From Richelia sp. CSU_2_1 (GTDB lineage Bacteria; Cyanobacteriota; Cyanobacteriia; Cyanobacteriales; Microcoleaceae), in NCBI GenBank assembly GCA_012034575.1, contig JAAUPF010000065.1, positions 1-34,351 of the forward strand: a stretch of DNA of 34,351 nucleotides, read 5' to 3'. Below are positions 16,040 through 24,101 of the stretch, in pieces; within the stretch, counting starts at the first letter, position 1; each line of letters begins with the position of its first letter. The translations under genes and the position numbers were made by a program. The notes under the pieces were generated by a model. It searched no databases. It saw only the letters and a list, made by a program, of their open reading frames with translations, and was not told where the DNA came from.

Positions 16040-17116
16040 TTAAACTTTTTCCTGAACGTTTTCGCCCAACAAACCGCCAGGGCGGAAAGCCAAAATCACC
16101 ACCAAAACTCCAAATACCCAAGCATTAGTCCAGCGACTCGATAAATATTGATCGCTCAAAGCCGACAGCAAACCAATCAAAACTCCGCCCAACATCGCCC
16201 CGACAATATTGCCAATCCCCCCCAAAACTGCCGCCGTAAAAGCTCGCAAACCTGCCGTAAAACCCATCGTAAACACGATCGTATTGTTGTACAATCCTAC
16301 CAAAATACCCGCCGCCCCGGCCAAAGCTCCGCCGATTAAAAAAGTTAGGGCGATAATTCGATCGACATCAATTCCCATAATTTTAGCAGCATCGCGGTTT
16401 TGAGCTGTTGCGCGCATCGCCTTTCCCAAACGGGTATACTGCACGAAAAGATGCAGTAAAACCATCAATACAACAGCCGTCAGCAACACTATCAAATCTT
16501 TAGTTGTAAATACTACCGTGGTTTCAATTCCCAAAGCTTTAAGAATATCGACGCGCGGCAGCAAATCGGGAAAGCTTTTCGGAGCTGCAGAATTAGTTCC
16601 CATTACCGGAATAAATGCCTTCAATCCTCCCCAAAATAAACCTGCATTCTGGAAAATAAAAGAAACTCCGATCGCCGAAATTAAAGGAGCCAAACGGGGA
16701 GCATTTCGCAACGGTCGGTAAGCGTATTTTTCGACAACAATATTCAATCCCGCGCAAAATGCCGCACAGACAATTAAAGCAACCAACATCACGGGGATAG
16801 CAACACCTAAAGGTGCGCCGTCTTGCACTCCAAAAGCTCCGATAACTGTTAAGGAAGCAAACGCGCCCAACATATACAAATCGCCGTGAGCAAAATTGAT
16901 TAACTCAATAATGCCGTACACCATCGTATAACCTAAAGCAATAATCGCAATTAGCGCTCCGTTGACTAAACCGACTAATAATTGCTGGATCAAAACTTCG
17001 GGACTGCGGACGATTTCGCTGACAATTTTCGGCAAATCGAAGCCCGCGATCGGTCCTAATAACAAAACTATATAGGCTCCACCTAAATATAAAAGAATTT
17101 TCTGCCAGTTTTTCAT
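16040..17116 (-). CDS. livH: Branched-chain amino acid ABC transporter permease LivH
   Basis: 358 residues from the ATG at 17116 (MKNWQKILLYLGGAYIVLLL). An upstream ATG at 17203 would add 29 residues encoded partly by a dispersed repeat, so it is unlikely. The LivH core is LVNGALIAIIALGYTMVYGI with IELINFAHGDLYMLGAF, the cytoplasmic coupling loop RLGKAMRATAQNRDAAKIMG and AVLGGIGNIVGAMLGGVLIG. About eight membrane segments. It pairs with LivM in the inner membrane for amino acid uptake. Four accessory genes and Uma2 lie between livH and livM. Confidence 0.92.
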   Translation of the reverse strand: MKNWQKILLYLGGAYIVLLLGPIAGFDLPKIVSEIVRSPEVLIQQLLVGLVNGALIAIIALGYTMVYGIIELINFAHGDLYMLGAFASLTVIGAFGVQDGAPLGVAIPVMLVALIVCAAFCAGLNIVVEKYAYRPLRNAPRLAPLISAIGVSFIFQNAGLFWGGLKAFIPVMGTNSAAPKSFPDLLPRVDILKALGIETTVVFTTKDLIVLLTAVVLMVLLHLFVQYTRLGKAMRATAQNRDAAKIMGIDVDRIIALTFLIGGALAGAAGILVGLYNNTIVFTMGFTAGLRAFTAAVLGGIGNIVGAMLGGVLIGLLSALSDQYLSSRWTNAWVFGVLVVILAFRPGGLLGENVQEKV

Positions 17117-17164
17117 AATTTTCGGTACTTGGAAATCGGTAATCGGTAATTCGAGAATGAGATA

Positions 17165-17229
17165 GAAACCGGGTTTTTCGCGAAAGCGATCGCACTTTTT
17201 CAAGCTGGTAAAAACCCGGTTTCTTTCGA
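17165..17229. repeat. Inverted GAAACCGGGTTTTT repeat
   Basis: GAAACCGGGTTTTT and AAAAACCCGGTTTC flank about 30 bases. Related copies lie at 18293-18361 and 26281-26345. Confidence 0.75.
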
Positions 17230-17236
17230 GCTAAAA

Positions 17237-17356
17237 TTGTTCGCAGTCAGGACTTTAGTCCTCAAAACACAGCGGACTTAAGTCCGCACTACGAACGGTT
17301 CGCAGTAAGGACTTTAGTCCTCAAAATAGAGCGGACTTAAGTCCGCACTACGAACG
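17237..17356. repeat. Tandem pair of a 58-60 bp double-palindrome repeat
   Basis: Two head-to-tail copies, each made of GTTCGCAGT, AGGACTTTAGTCCT, a short AT spacer, GCGGACTTAAGTCCGC and ACTACGAAC. Each copy holds two small palindromes, and its ends (GTTCGCAG / CTACGAAC) are roughly inverted. This is the best-preserved form of the family in the window. Confidence 0.85.
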
Positions 17357-17378
17357 ATCGGACATACTACACTCTAGA

Positions 17379-17786
17379 CTATTTCTGACCGCGGCAAATC
17401 AACACGCTGATGACTTCACCGGGCTTTTTGCCTCGTTGTAGCGGGCTCCAATCGCCGACAGCAGCAAATCCCATCCGGTACAACTTGTGAATGGTTTTTA
17501 CAACCGCACGCTGGGAACCGATAAGTGTTATTTGCACTATATCTTGTTCGGATTTCGGTTTGGATGCCGTACCGACGCTAGCAGCTATTTGTCGATCGGA
17601 TATTGCTGAGTTGTCAGTGGGAGTTTCGCCGGAGTTTTCAGCCGCAGCTATTTGCGGTTCGGATGTTGCTGAATCTTCAGCCGGAAAATCGCCAAAGTTT
17701 TCAGCAGCTATTTGCGGTTCGGATGCTGCTGAATTTTCAGCCGGAAAATCGCGCGAGTTGCCCTCAGGCGTTGCTTCCTGCGTCAT
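17379..17786 (-). CDS. Conserved cyanobacterial protein with repeated N-terminal linker
   Basis: 135 residues. The last 57 (VQITLIGSQRAVVKTIHKLY ... FAAVGDWSPLQRGKKPGEVISVL) are a small alpha/beta domain that recurs in cyanobacterial proteins of unknown role. The first 75 are low-complexity and built from about three copies of a unit like ENSAASEPQIAA with about 24-residue spacing, so probably a disordered arm. No signal peptide. The stop lies 23 bases from the tandem repeats. A 12-bp hairpin lies just upstream of the ribosome-binding site. Function unknown. Confidence 0.75.
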   Translation of the reverse strand: MTQEATPEGNSRDFPAENSAASEPQIAAENFGDFPAEDSATSEPQIAAAENSGETPTDNSAISDRQIAASVGTASKPKSEQDIVQITLIGSQRAVVKTIHKLYRMGFAAVGDWSPLQRGKKPGEVISVLICRGQK

Positions 17787-17801
17787 ATTTTGTATCCTCT
17801 T

Positions 17802-17830
17802 TTTTTGGGTTTTGCGGGAAAACCCAAAAA
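17802..17830 (-). promoter_or_regulatory. Perfect hairpin in the leader of the 135-residue gene
   Basis: TTTTTGGGTTTT (17802-17813) and AAAACCCAAAAA (17819-17830) are exact complements with a five-base loop. The structure starts about 15 bases before the ATG at 17786 and adjoins the purine-rich AGAGGATA. It could limit ribosome access or act as an attenuator. Confidence 0.5.
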
Positions 17831-18368
17831 TCTAGCCGCCCCGCACGACAAAGCAAAGCAGGGCGACCGCAAAGAATGTTACAATTCTCGATCGGCCTCC
17901 AGACTGCTGAGTACAGTTTGGCGGTTAAGCTGTCCGAAGCTGTTCCCGCAGCTTTGGATAGCGCAACTAAATTTTTGGGGGATGTCGGTTGTTTCGTTTC
18001 ACAACCAGCAATCCATAGGTAGAAAGCATAGCCGCATTGTGTCCCAGCCGTCAAGATGTTTCTTGAAAAATTTAATTAAAAAATTTAATTAAGAATTTTG
18101 AGATAAGTTAGGTATTTGGAATCGATCGAATAAAACAATTGATTTAACAGGCGATCGATCTTTAATATATTAAATATTCCCGTTATGACTCGGCGGTTGA
18201 AACCGCATCTTGTCGCACAAAGTCGGCCTGCGCCGACTAAGAGATAAAGGGGGTAATAAACCCGGATTTAGTATGACATTTTGTACCAATGTCAGAAACC
18301 AGATTTTTGGTAAAAACTCTGCATAAAACAGATATTTTTCGTCAAAAACCCGGTTTCTCGATCGGTTG
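17831..18368. other. Intergenic region with two dispersed repeats
   Basis: It holds a CGGCGGTTGAAACCGC/GTCGGCCTGCGCCGAC element at 18190-18240 and an imperfect AGAAACC...CCCGGTTTCT inverted repeat at 18293-18361. Short frames exist at 17831-18060 on both strands, but none has convincing coding character. Confidence 0.6.
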
Positions 18369-19850
18369 TTAAGAGCGCGATCGCAATCTCAACGTCAGCC
18401 GCACCGTATCCCCAATTGGATAGGGAATGCGCCAGCTAAAAAGCCATTTTTTAATCGTTTTCAGCAACTCCACATCCGCCAAAGTCGAAGCACCAGCATT
18501 CACAACTATGCGGCTGGGGCGCGCTTTACCGAAAACAATTTCTAAAACCAATTCGCCGTCGATACCGGGCGGGACAATCAGGGTTTCCAAGTGTTTGTTT
18601 AAACTATCGATCGCCACTTTATCCAACCCCTCGGCGCTAACAACTTCTACAGGTAATGTGCCGCGCCGCCGCAGTACGCTGGAGTCCTCCAATTCCTCAA
18701 AATCCTCCAAGACATTGGCGTAGCATATTTCATACATCGGTTCCTCCATGCTGTCAAATGAGAAGCCGAGTGCACCCCCTGCAGATCCTCCGGGCGGACT
18801 GGCCTCCATAAACCTTGCAACAGGTGCAGGACTTTGAATCGTTATTGCCCGCGCCATAAAGTCCGTGTTGCCACCAAATATGCCTTCATATTCCACCGCT
18901 TCCGGCATTTCTACAGGCACGTTTATCGAAATGGATTCCGCATTCGGTTCGACGCGCGCGTCATCGCTGACAGCCACGAAAGCCGTGTATTGCGACAAAA
19001 GCTGATAGGTTAGCGCTGTTTCTGTTACTGTTTCCACTCCTACCTTAGTTTCATATTGCAGCATTTGATTCATCAAATCTTTGATGCGATACCGCCCCCA
19101 AAGTTGCGCAACTGCTGGATTTCCAGCTTCAGAAAAGTTCATTTCGTAGGTTTGGACGTATTCGTGTCCGCCCGCACTAACTCCTGTAATTTGCAGGATT
19201 CCTGTCTCTAAATCCTCCTTTTTGCCAAATAAAACTAGCGGTTGTTCTGCAAACAAATCCGGCGCGATCGAAGGATAAATTACCGGACTTTCACCTGTTC
19301 CCTCCCAAGTAATTTCTAGATTTACCAACACCGGATTGTTGATTTGTTGGAAGAACTTTTCCACAAATTCATTAACAGGTTCGTCATGCCGGACAATTCG
19401 GGAAATTCCGCGCCCGATTTCGGCAATTCGATCGAGCAAAAAGCGATTGACGGAACTTCCCGCACCGAAACTGTACAAACGATTTCCCGGTTTGAGATGT
19501 TGCTGCACTTCGGCGAGAACTTGATTTTCGTTGCCGATGAAACCGTCGCTGAGAAATACCACTGTTCGCAAGCGCCCGGATGGTGCCGGAAAATCGATCG
19601 CCGCCCGAATTCCGCCTAACATTTCCGTACCGCCATTAGCATGGAGTTTGTTGATATATTCGATCGCCTTTTGCCGATTTTCTGCTGTATTCGGTAGCGG
19701 TTGTTGGGAAAGTTGCCGCACCGAGTTGGAAAAATCCAAAATTGAGAAAGTATCTGCCGGATTCAATCCGTTAATAAATTGCCGCAACAAAGCCTGACAT
19801 TGCTGCAAAGGCGCGCCGGATTGCGAGCCGGAAGTATCAACTAAAAACAC
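18369..19850 (-). CDS. VIT/VWA protein, 3' part (von Willebrand A domain)
   Basis: 493 residues, starting inside the VWA domain at FLVDTSGSQSGAP, whose DTSGS is the MIDAS metal site; TEMLGG and FLSDGFIGNE supply further VWA strands. The rest contains an AVSDDARVEP segment, a glycine-rich linker (ASPPGGSAGGA) and a C-terminal AMIN/TonB-like domain ending YPIGDTVRLTLRLRSRS. The frame stays open upstream (AFAVYLIPAIEYKTDEIVPK) to about 19910, where it is separated from the VIT-encoding frame by one missing base. Intact VIT-VWA proteins of this kind have about 800 residues and may bind surface ligands. The GTG at 19850 is only the first possible start, not a likely real one. Confidence 0.85.
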   Translation of the reverse strand: MFLVDTSGSQSGAPLQQCQALLRQFINGLNPADTFSILDFSNSVRQLSQQPLPNTAENRQKAIEYINKLHANGGTEMLGGIRAAIDFPAPSGRLRTVVFLSDGFIGNENQVLAEVQQHLKPGNRLYSFGAGSSVNRFLLDRIAEIGRGISRIVRHDEPVNEFVEKFFQQINNPVLVNLEITWEGTGESPVIYPSIAPDLFAEQPLVLFGKKEDLETGILQITGVSAGGHEYVQTYEMNFSEAGNPAVAQLWGRYRIKDLMNQMLQYETKVGVETVTETALTYQLLSQYTAFVAVSDDARVEPNAESISINVPVEMPEAVEYEGIFGGNTDFMARAITIQSPAPVARFMEASPPGGSAGGALGFSFDSMEEPMYEICYANVLEDFEELEDSSVLRRRGTLPVEVVSAEGLDKVAIDSLNKHLETLIVPPGIDGELVLEIVFGKARPSRIVVNAGASTLADVELLKTIKKWLFSWRIPYPIGDTVRLTLRLRSRS

Positions 19851-19897
19851 GACATCTTTCGGTACAATTTCATCAGTTTTGTATTCGATCGCGGGAA

Positions 19898-20794
19898 TCA
19901 GATAAACTGCAAATGCCCGCCGCGATCGTCCGCTTGAGTTAATACTGTCGATTGAGTTTCTCGACCAGAAATTTGATAGCGAACAATCAAATCTTTGTTG
20001 GGAATTGTATCTGTATTTCCCAACTGAACGCGCACTTTCATCCCATTCTTTTGCTCGCTGCTTGGGGAAGTTTGCGAAGAGTCAAAATATTCGATTTGCA
20101 GTTTGTGGGATGGGGAATTGACATTGCGAATCGGCACGCCCGCTTCAATTTCTAGCGTCACGCCGATATCGTGTCCCGATCGCATTCCCGGCAGCAAAAT
20201 CGGGGCATTCAACCGCGAAGCATCGGGGACAAGATCGGTATCGGAATTAACTGTCATCGGGGCTGTAGCGCTACCGCTAGCAGCCGTTTCATCTAATGGC
20301 GTACCGGGAATATATCGCGGCCCGACAACCATCGGAAACACGAATTCGTAATCGCCGGCAAGAAATTTCAAACTGTCTGTATAGCGAATCGTGACATCAA
20401 TTTCTTCGCCCGGTTTAATGTTAGCAAGGGATTGAGTGAAAATATTATCTCGCTCTTGTTCCAGCAAACCGGCTGTCCGCCCTTCTTGTTTGGCTTTTTC
20501 GTAGATTCTTTGAGCTTCTTCGCGTTTTTTGATGCTGCCTTTAATGGTGCGATCGCCGATTTTAATTTCCATTTCATCAACCGCAGCTTCCGCAGGCAGC
20601 GGAAAAATATAAACGGCTTCTAACGGCTTTGTGAAAGGATTTTCAAACTTCTGCGAAACTTCAACTCGCGATAAATTTCCGGCAATTTTTGCTCTGACTT
20701 CCGTATGTTTCAGGGGGAAAATAAGTTGCTCTCCTTCAGGAGAACGCACGTACAATCCACTGGTTTGAGTGCTGAGAGATGTTGATGATGGCAT
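19898..20794 (-). CDS. VIT/VWA protein, 5' part (VIT domain)
   Basis: 298 residues from the ATG at 20794 (MPSSTSLSTQTSGLYVRSPE), with GGAGG at 20804-20808; longer starts upstream run through a heptamer repeat. The vault protein inter-alpha-trypsin (VIT) domain is clear: VRAKIAGNLSRVEVSQKFEN, YIFPLPAEAAVDEMEIKIGD, RTIKGSIKKREEAQRIYEKA. After QADDRGGH the frame reaches a stop, while frame +1 continues FAVYLIPAIEY into the VWA domain. The cause is a run of three T on the coding strand (19911-19913) where four would restore the frame. It is either a recent pseudogene, a slippage site, or a sequencing error. Confidence 0.87.
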   Translation of the reverse strand: MPSSTSLSTQTSGLYVRSPEGEQLIFPLKHTEVRAKIAGNLSRVEVSQKFENPFTKPLEAVYIFPLPAEAAVDEMEIKIGDRTIKGSIKKREEAQRIYEKAKQEGRTAGLLEQERDNIFTQSLANIKPGEEIDVTIRYTDSLKFLAGDYEFVFPMVVGPRYIPGTPLDETAASGSATAPMTVNSDTDLVPDASRLNAPILLPGMRSGHDIGVTLEIEAGVPIRNVNSPSHKLQIEYFDSSQTSPSSEQKNGMKVRVQLGNTDTIPNKDLIVRYQISGRETQSTVLTQADDRGGHLQFI

Positions 20795-20815
20795 AAAATT
20801 AGCCCTCCAAATATA

Positions 20816-20967
20816 ATAGTTGACAGTTGACAGTTGACATTTGATAAATCGAGTTTTAGCGCTTGGTTTTGTTTTGCGTGGTTTGCTTTTGAGAAAAATT
20901 AGAAAGGGAAGGGAGCGATCGAACCTGACTGCGCGACAAATCTGTAGGGTGCGCACTGCGCACCTTA
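20816..20967. repeat. STRR heptamers and GTAGGGTGCGCACTGCGCAC repeat
   Basis: GTTGACA heptamers at about 20818-20840 lie upstream of the VIT gene, and a single copy of the GTAGGGTGCGCACTGCGCAC palindrome lies at 20942-20967. Confidence 0.7.
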
Positions 20968-21020
20968 CCGCTATTAGCACCGTGTCAAATTCCGCATTCT
21001 CTGTTTTTTATCCTGTTTTT

Positions 21021-21050
21021 TTGCACTTTTTGAAAGATATGTATTATAAT
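21021..21050 (+). promoter_or_regulatory. Candidate promoter of the EF-Ts paralogue
   Basis: A perfect TATAAT at 21045-21050 is preceded 18 bases upstream by a weak -35 (TTGCAC at 21021-21026). The start codon is 41 bases downstream. Confidence 0.5.
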
Positions 21051-21090
21051 AGCATACAAAATGAATTATGCAACGGTGGAGGGACAAAAA

Positions 21091-21549
21091 ATGGCACGGA
21101 TTCCAGCCCAACTCGTCAAACAGTTGCGAGAGTTAACCGGCGCGCGGGTGATGGATTGCAAGCGGGCATTGCAAGAAAGCCAGGGCAATCTGGAAAGTGC
21201 GATCGCGCTGCTGCGTGAAAAAGACTTAATCCGCGCTGAAGGATTGCAGCAAAATGAAGCAAATCAAGGCATTGTCGAGTCTTACATTCACAGCAATAAA
21301 TCCATTGGCGTGCTGATTGAAGTGAATTGCCAAACAGATTTTGTTGCTCGATCGGCTACATTCCAAGAATTGGCAAGAAACCTCGCCATGCAAATAGCAG
21401 CTATTCCTGTTGAATCAGTTGAATCGTTGTTGTCACAAACCTACATTCGGGATTCGCAGGTGACAGTAAAGGAATTGCTCGATCGATACAGTGCTGCTGC
21501 GGGCGAAGCGATTCAAGTTAAACGTTTCTCCCGCTTTGGATTGAGTTGA
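21091..21549 (+). CDS. Short elongation factor Ts paralogue
   Basis: 152 residues from the ATG at 21091, which has GGAGGG eight bases before it; an ATG at 21061 would add ten residues. MARIPAQLVKQLRELTGARV with MDCKRALQES matches the EF-Ts N-terminal UBA-like domain, and IGVLIEVNCQTDFVA contains the TDFV motif that contacts EF-Tu. Compared with cyanobacterial EF-Ts of about 218-250 residues, it lacks about 45 residues between MQIAA and the YIRDSQVTVKELL segment, and the usual C-terminal extension. There is no rpsB beside it, so it is probably a second copy. Whether it still catalyses nucleotide exchange is unknown. Confidence 0.85.
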   Translation: MARIPAQLVKQLRELTGARVMDCKRALQESQGNLESAIALLREKDLIRAEGLQQNEANQGIVESYIHSNKSIGVLIEVNCQTDFVARSATFQELARNLAMQIAAIPVESVESLLSQTYIRDSQVTVKELLDRYSAAAGEAIQVKRFSRFGLS

Positions 21550-21693
21550 TAAGTAGAAGGAAGAGGTTGTAACAGATGTTGTAGCAGATTTAGCGGATTA
21601 ATTTTTTAGTGTGCATCATAGTTCATAAAACCTCAAACCTAAAATAAGTTAGCTTTTGGGCGATTTCGATATTGAACGAAACTCAAACTGCCA

Positions 21694-21786
21694 GTTTAAA
21701 CTGAGATCTTGTACTATTTTCAATAAGCTTTTAGAAACGGGCACGCGAGCCCGTTCTTGAGAATGCTGCAAGATCTGAGTTTAAAC
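21694..21786. terminator. Nested inverted repeats between convergent genes
   Basis: GTTTAAACTGAGATCTTG (21694-21711) pairs with 21769-21786 with one mismatch. Inside lies a 7-bp hairpin, AACGGGC/GCCCGTT (21736-21755). The element sits between the ends of the EF-Ts gene and of the I9-like gene, so a two-way terminator is the simplest reading. There is no long T-run. Confidence 0.5.
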
Positions 21787-21797
21787 AAAATTGCTGT

Positions 21798-22028
21798 TTA
21801 AATTGCTTGCATTTCTGTATCGATCTCAACATCAACAACCCCCGGCACGCTCTTTAATCCTTCCAGCTTCGACTGAGCGACGTCTCCAGTGATAATTCCC
21901 GTAATCGTTAGCACCTGCTCAACTTTCATTCCCGCCGATTCTAAGGCAGCGACTACAGATTCAATCATCGATAAATTTTCGTCATTAACGGTCACGATAA
22001 TGCGCTCTCTTTTCTCTTCTTCAGGCAT
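21798..22028 (-). CDS. Small I9-like protein next to a subtilisin
   Basis: 76 residues: RERIIVTVNDENLSMIESVV, AALESAGMKVEQVLTITGII, SKLEGLKSVPGVVDVEIDTE. The beta-alpha-beta beta-alpha-beta pattern and the GVVDVEID ending match the I9 propeptide fold of subtilisins. In databases such cyanobacterial proteins are often labelled ketohydroxyglutarate aldolase, a name with no support in this sequence. It lies 125 bases downstream of an S8 protease gene on the same strand. I infer that it binds the protease as a stand-alone inhibitor or folding chaperone. It has no signal peptide. Confidence 0.75.
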   Translation of the reverse strand: MPEEEKRERIIVTVNDENLSMIESVVAALESAGMKVEQVLTITGIITGDVAQSKLEGLKSVPGVVDVEIDTEMQAI

Positions 22029-22153
22029 CTTCAGTCTCCTTTAGGCTAAATCCTTTGAGTCAGAGTCAAAATAATTCGTGATTGTTAATTCGCAATTCGT
22101 AATTACAAGATTTAATTACGAATTGCGAATTAGCAACCATCAACTGTCAACTG

Positions 22154-23428
22154 TTAAGGAGCTTGTAGCAGCCCGCTGCCAACGCGATCGTTTGGTAATG
22201 GTAATGCCATAGCACGAGAAGTTAAAACTTGCCACAGTTGAGAACCTCGTTTCCCACTCCATTGAGCATACAAGGCCGCCAGCCCAGCTATATGAGGAGT
22301 AGCCATGCTAGTGCCGTTGAAAGAATCATAACGTCCATAATTGACCGGCACTGATGAGTATACTTTCACTCCAGGAGCGGCGATGTTAACTTTAGCTCCC
22401 AGAGAAGGGCCAGAAGGAGACGAGAAATCAGGCACTTGGAGACAGCTATTAACGGCTGCAACAGCCATCACCGACGAGCTATTTGCTGGTTGTCCGACGG
22501 TTCCGGGCCCGTGGTTGCCAGCGGCTGCTACGATCAGACACCCCATTTGCAAAGCCCGACGGCCCACTGTTTCGTAAGCAGTAGATGGGGTGGGAACGGT
22601 GTTTCCCAGAGACATCGAAATTACTTGACACCCATTGACAATCGCCCATTCCATCCCAGCGAGAATCCAGCCACTATTGCCCTTACCGTTATTGTTCAAT
22701 ACTTTGCCGGCATAAATGCTCGATTCGTAAGCGACTCCGTATCGGCGGCCGTTGAGATCTTTGAACCCGCACGCTGTTCCAATACAGTGAGTACCGTGAC
22801 TGTTTTCATCTTGTACATCTTCCCCCGGTACGAAAGACTTCGAGACGATCGATCGACCTGCGAAATCGGGATGTAACAGATCCATTCCCGTATCCAGCAC
22901 GGCAATTTTGATGTCTTTACCAGTCAATTGAGAGGTAATGACTTTGGTTGCCTTCAACCCCCACGTAGATTCGGTATCATCAGCAAAACAATTTTTAGCA
23001 GCGATGCCTGGGATTTCTGTAGAAATCGCTTTCTCGTACAAGTTGTTCACCGCATCGCGATAGCCCTGCAGGTACTCTGCCGACAACCCATCACCAATCG
23101 CATAGAAAATGCGCTCCGGTTCCACAGCCAGAATTGCGGAATCCTCTCCTGTGGCTGTCATGATATTGCTAATAGCGCCTTCGTCTGGAGATACGATTGC
23201 CACGCCCAGAGTTGGGAACACTGCTCCCGCCGAGCTTTCTATTTGGCTCGAGTCTAGAGCCGACTCCGGGAAATCGGCAGCACTTGCCAGTCCACTAATA
23301 CCAGCTTGGTCATTCAAGAGGTCTAATCCTTCAGCCACCGCATCATCGCGAAAAGTAATAATATAACGCCCTGTCGTTGCATCGGCTGGGGCAGTTTCTG
23401 GGATATAAAAACTAGGTTTTTCGGACAT
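22154..23428 (-). CDS. Subtilisin-like S8 serine peptidase
   Basis: 424 residues with a complete catalytic set: D179 in AVLDTGMDLLHP, H211 in ENSHGTHCIGT, oxyanion N305 in AAAGNHGPGT and S374 in FNGTSMATPHIAG. Residues 20-110 resemble an I9 propeptide (RYIITFRDDAVAEGLDLLND ... ILAVEPERIFYA). No Sec signal peptide is seen, so it may act in the cytoplasm or be exported in another way. The stop is followed at once by STRR heptamers. It sits between a DUF1036 gene and the I9-like gene on one strand. Processing the small proteins encoded upstream is a plausible job, but this is inference. Confidence 0.93.
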   Translation of the reverse strand: MSEKPSFYIPETAPADATTGRYIITFRDDAVAEGLDLLNDQAGISGLASAADFPESALDSSQIESSAGAVFPTLGVAIVSPDEGAISNIMTATGEDSAILAVEPERIFYAIGDGLSAEYLQGYRDAVNNLYEKAISTEIPGIAAKNCFADDTESTWGLKATKVITSQLTGKDIKIAVLDTGMDLLHPDFAGRSIVSKSFVPGEDVQDENSHGTHCIGTACGFKDLNGRRYGVAYESSIYAGKVLNNNGKGNSGWILAGMEWAIVNGCQVISMSLGNTVPTPSTAYETVGRRALQMGCLIVAAAGNHGPGTVGQPANSSSVMAVAAVNSCLQVPDFSSPSGPSLGAKVNIAAPGVKVYSSVPVNYGRYDSFNGTSMATPHIAGLAALYAQWSGKRGSQLWQVLTSRAMALPLPNDRVGSGLLQAP

Positions 23429-23699
23429 AATATACCTCTTATTGAATGTGTGAGTTTTTGACAGTGACGATCGCTCTTTGGACGATCGATCTTTGACGGT
23501 ATTTTCGGACAGTATTTTCGGACAGTATTTTCGGTATTGTTTTCTATTCAGATTATTGATGAAACCAGGTTTTTTTTCGTTAAGTAAATTAGCTTTGAAT
23601 AATTAGTTGTCCTGGCTCGACGTTACAGACAGTATATCCAACGTCTAAGTTGTCGAGTTAAATTTATAATAAAATTTAACTCAATCGCCCCACTTAGAT
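23429..23699. promoter_or_regulatory. Intergenic region with a 13-bp tandem repeat upstream of the S8 gene
   Basis: Three tandem copies of a CAGTATTTTCGGA-type unit lie at about 23497-23536, with GACGATCG motifs close by. AAATTTATAATAAAATTT near 23660 is a short AT-rich inverted repeat. No gene seen. Confidence 0.5.
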
Positions 23700-24047
23700 T
23701 TATGCTGTCAAATTCAGCGTGAAATTGTCGTAACTGTTAATATCCAACAACCGGAAGCCTACATCAGTTGCTTGGGTGTTACTCGTCCACTCACACCAAT
23801 CAAATGCTTGTGGGGGGACAGCCCTCACGTAAGGCCCCGACCAATTGGCTCCGTTATCAGCCTCAGCATAGTAGCAGTAATAGCGATTCAGACTGCGCAA
23901 ACTCCCTCCATACACCACTTTACATTCGCCAGGATTGAGTCGCCACCAACCTTTTTTTGACCAATTTCCACCATCCGAACAGTTGGGACTATAGTACATA
24001 ATAGCTACCCAAACACCATGCGTATAGTTGTTGCAAATTTTGAGCAT
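23700..24047 (-). CDS. DUF1036 domain protein
   Basis: 115 residues from the ATG at 24047, which has AGAGGTGG at proper spacing; an ATG at 24077 is an alternative. CNNYTHGVWVAIMYYSPNC, WSKKGWWRLNPGECKVVYGG, LNRYYCYYAEADNGANWSGP and QAFDWCEW follow the DUF1036 (PF06282) pattern of a leading Asn/Thr motif, GWW, PGEC and a tyrosine-rich strand. It has five cysteines and many tryptophans, a composition expected of a disulfide-stabilised beta protein. No Sec signal peptide is visible. Function of the family is unknown. It belongs to the six-gene minus-strand block. Confidence 0.82.
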   Translation of the reverse strand: MLKICNNYTHGVWVAIMYYSPNCSDGGNWSKKGWWRLNPGECKVVYGGSLRSLNRYYCYYAEADNGANWSGPYVRAVPPQAFDWCEWTSNTQATDVGFRLLDINSYDNFTLNLTA

Positions 24048-24101
24048 ATTCCACCTCTTGCAATTAGTAATTGCCAATTAATACGGTGCTATATCCCTTT
24101 G

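Noticed and set aside
17117..17203. Upstream start of livH adding 29 residues
   Set aside because: The added codons come from the GAAACCGGGTTTTT repeat, and the family N-terminus fits the ATG at 17116.
17764..18054. Minus-strand 96-codon frame overlapping the start of the 135-residue gene
   Set aside because: It overlaps the real gene out of frame, crosses the hairpin, and has no coding-like domain or ribosome-binding site.
21091..21549. The housekeeping tsf gene
   Set aside because: It is much shorter than cyanobacterial EF-Ts, and rpsB is not adjacent.
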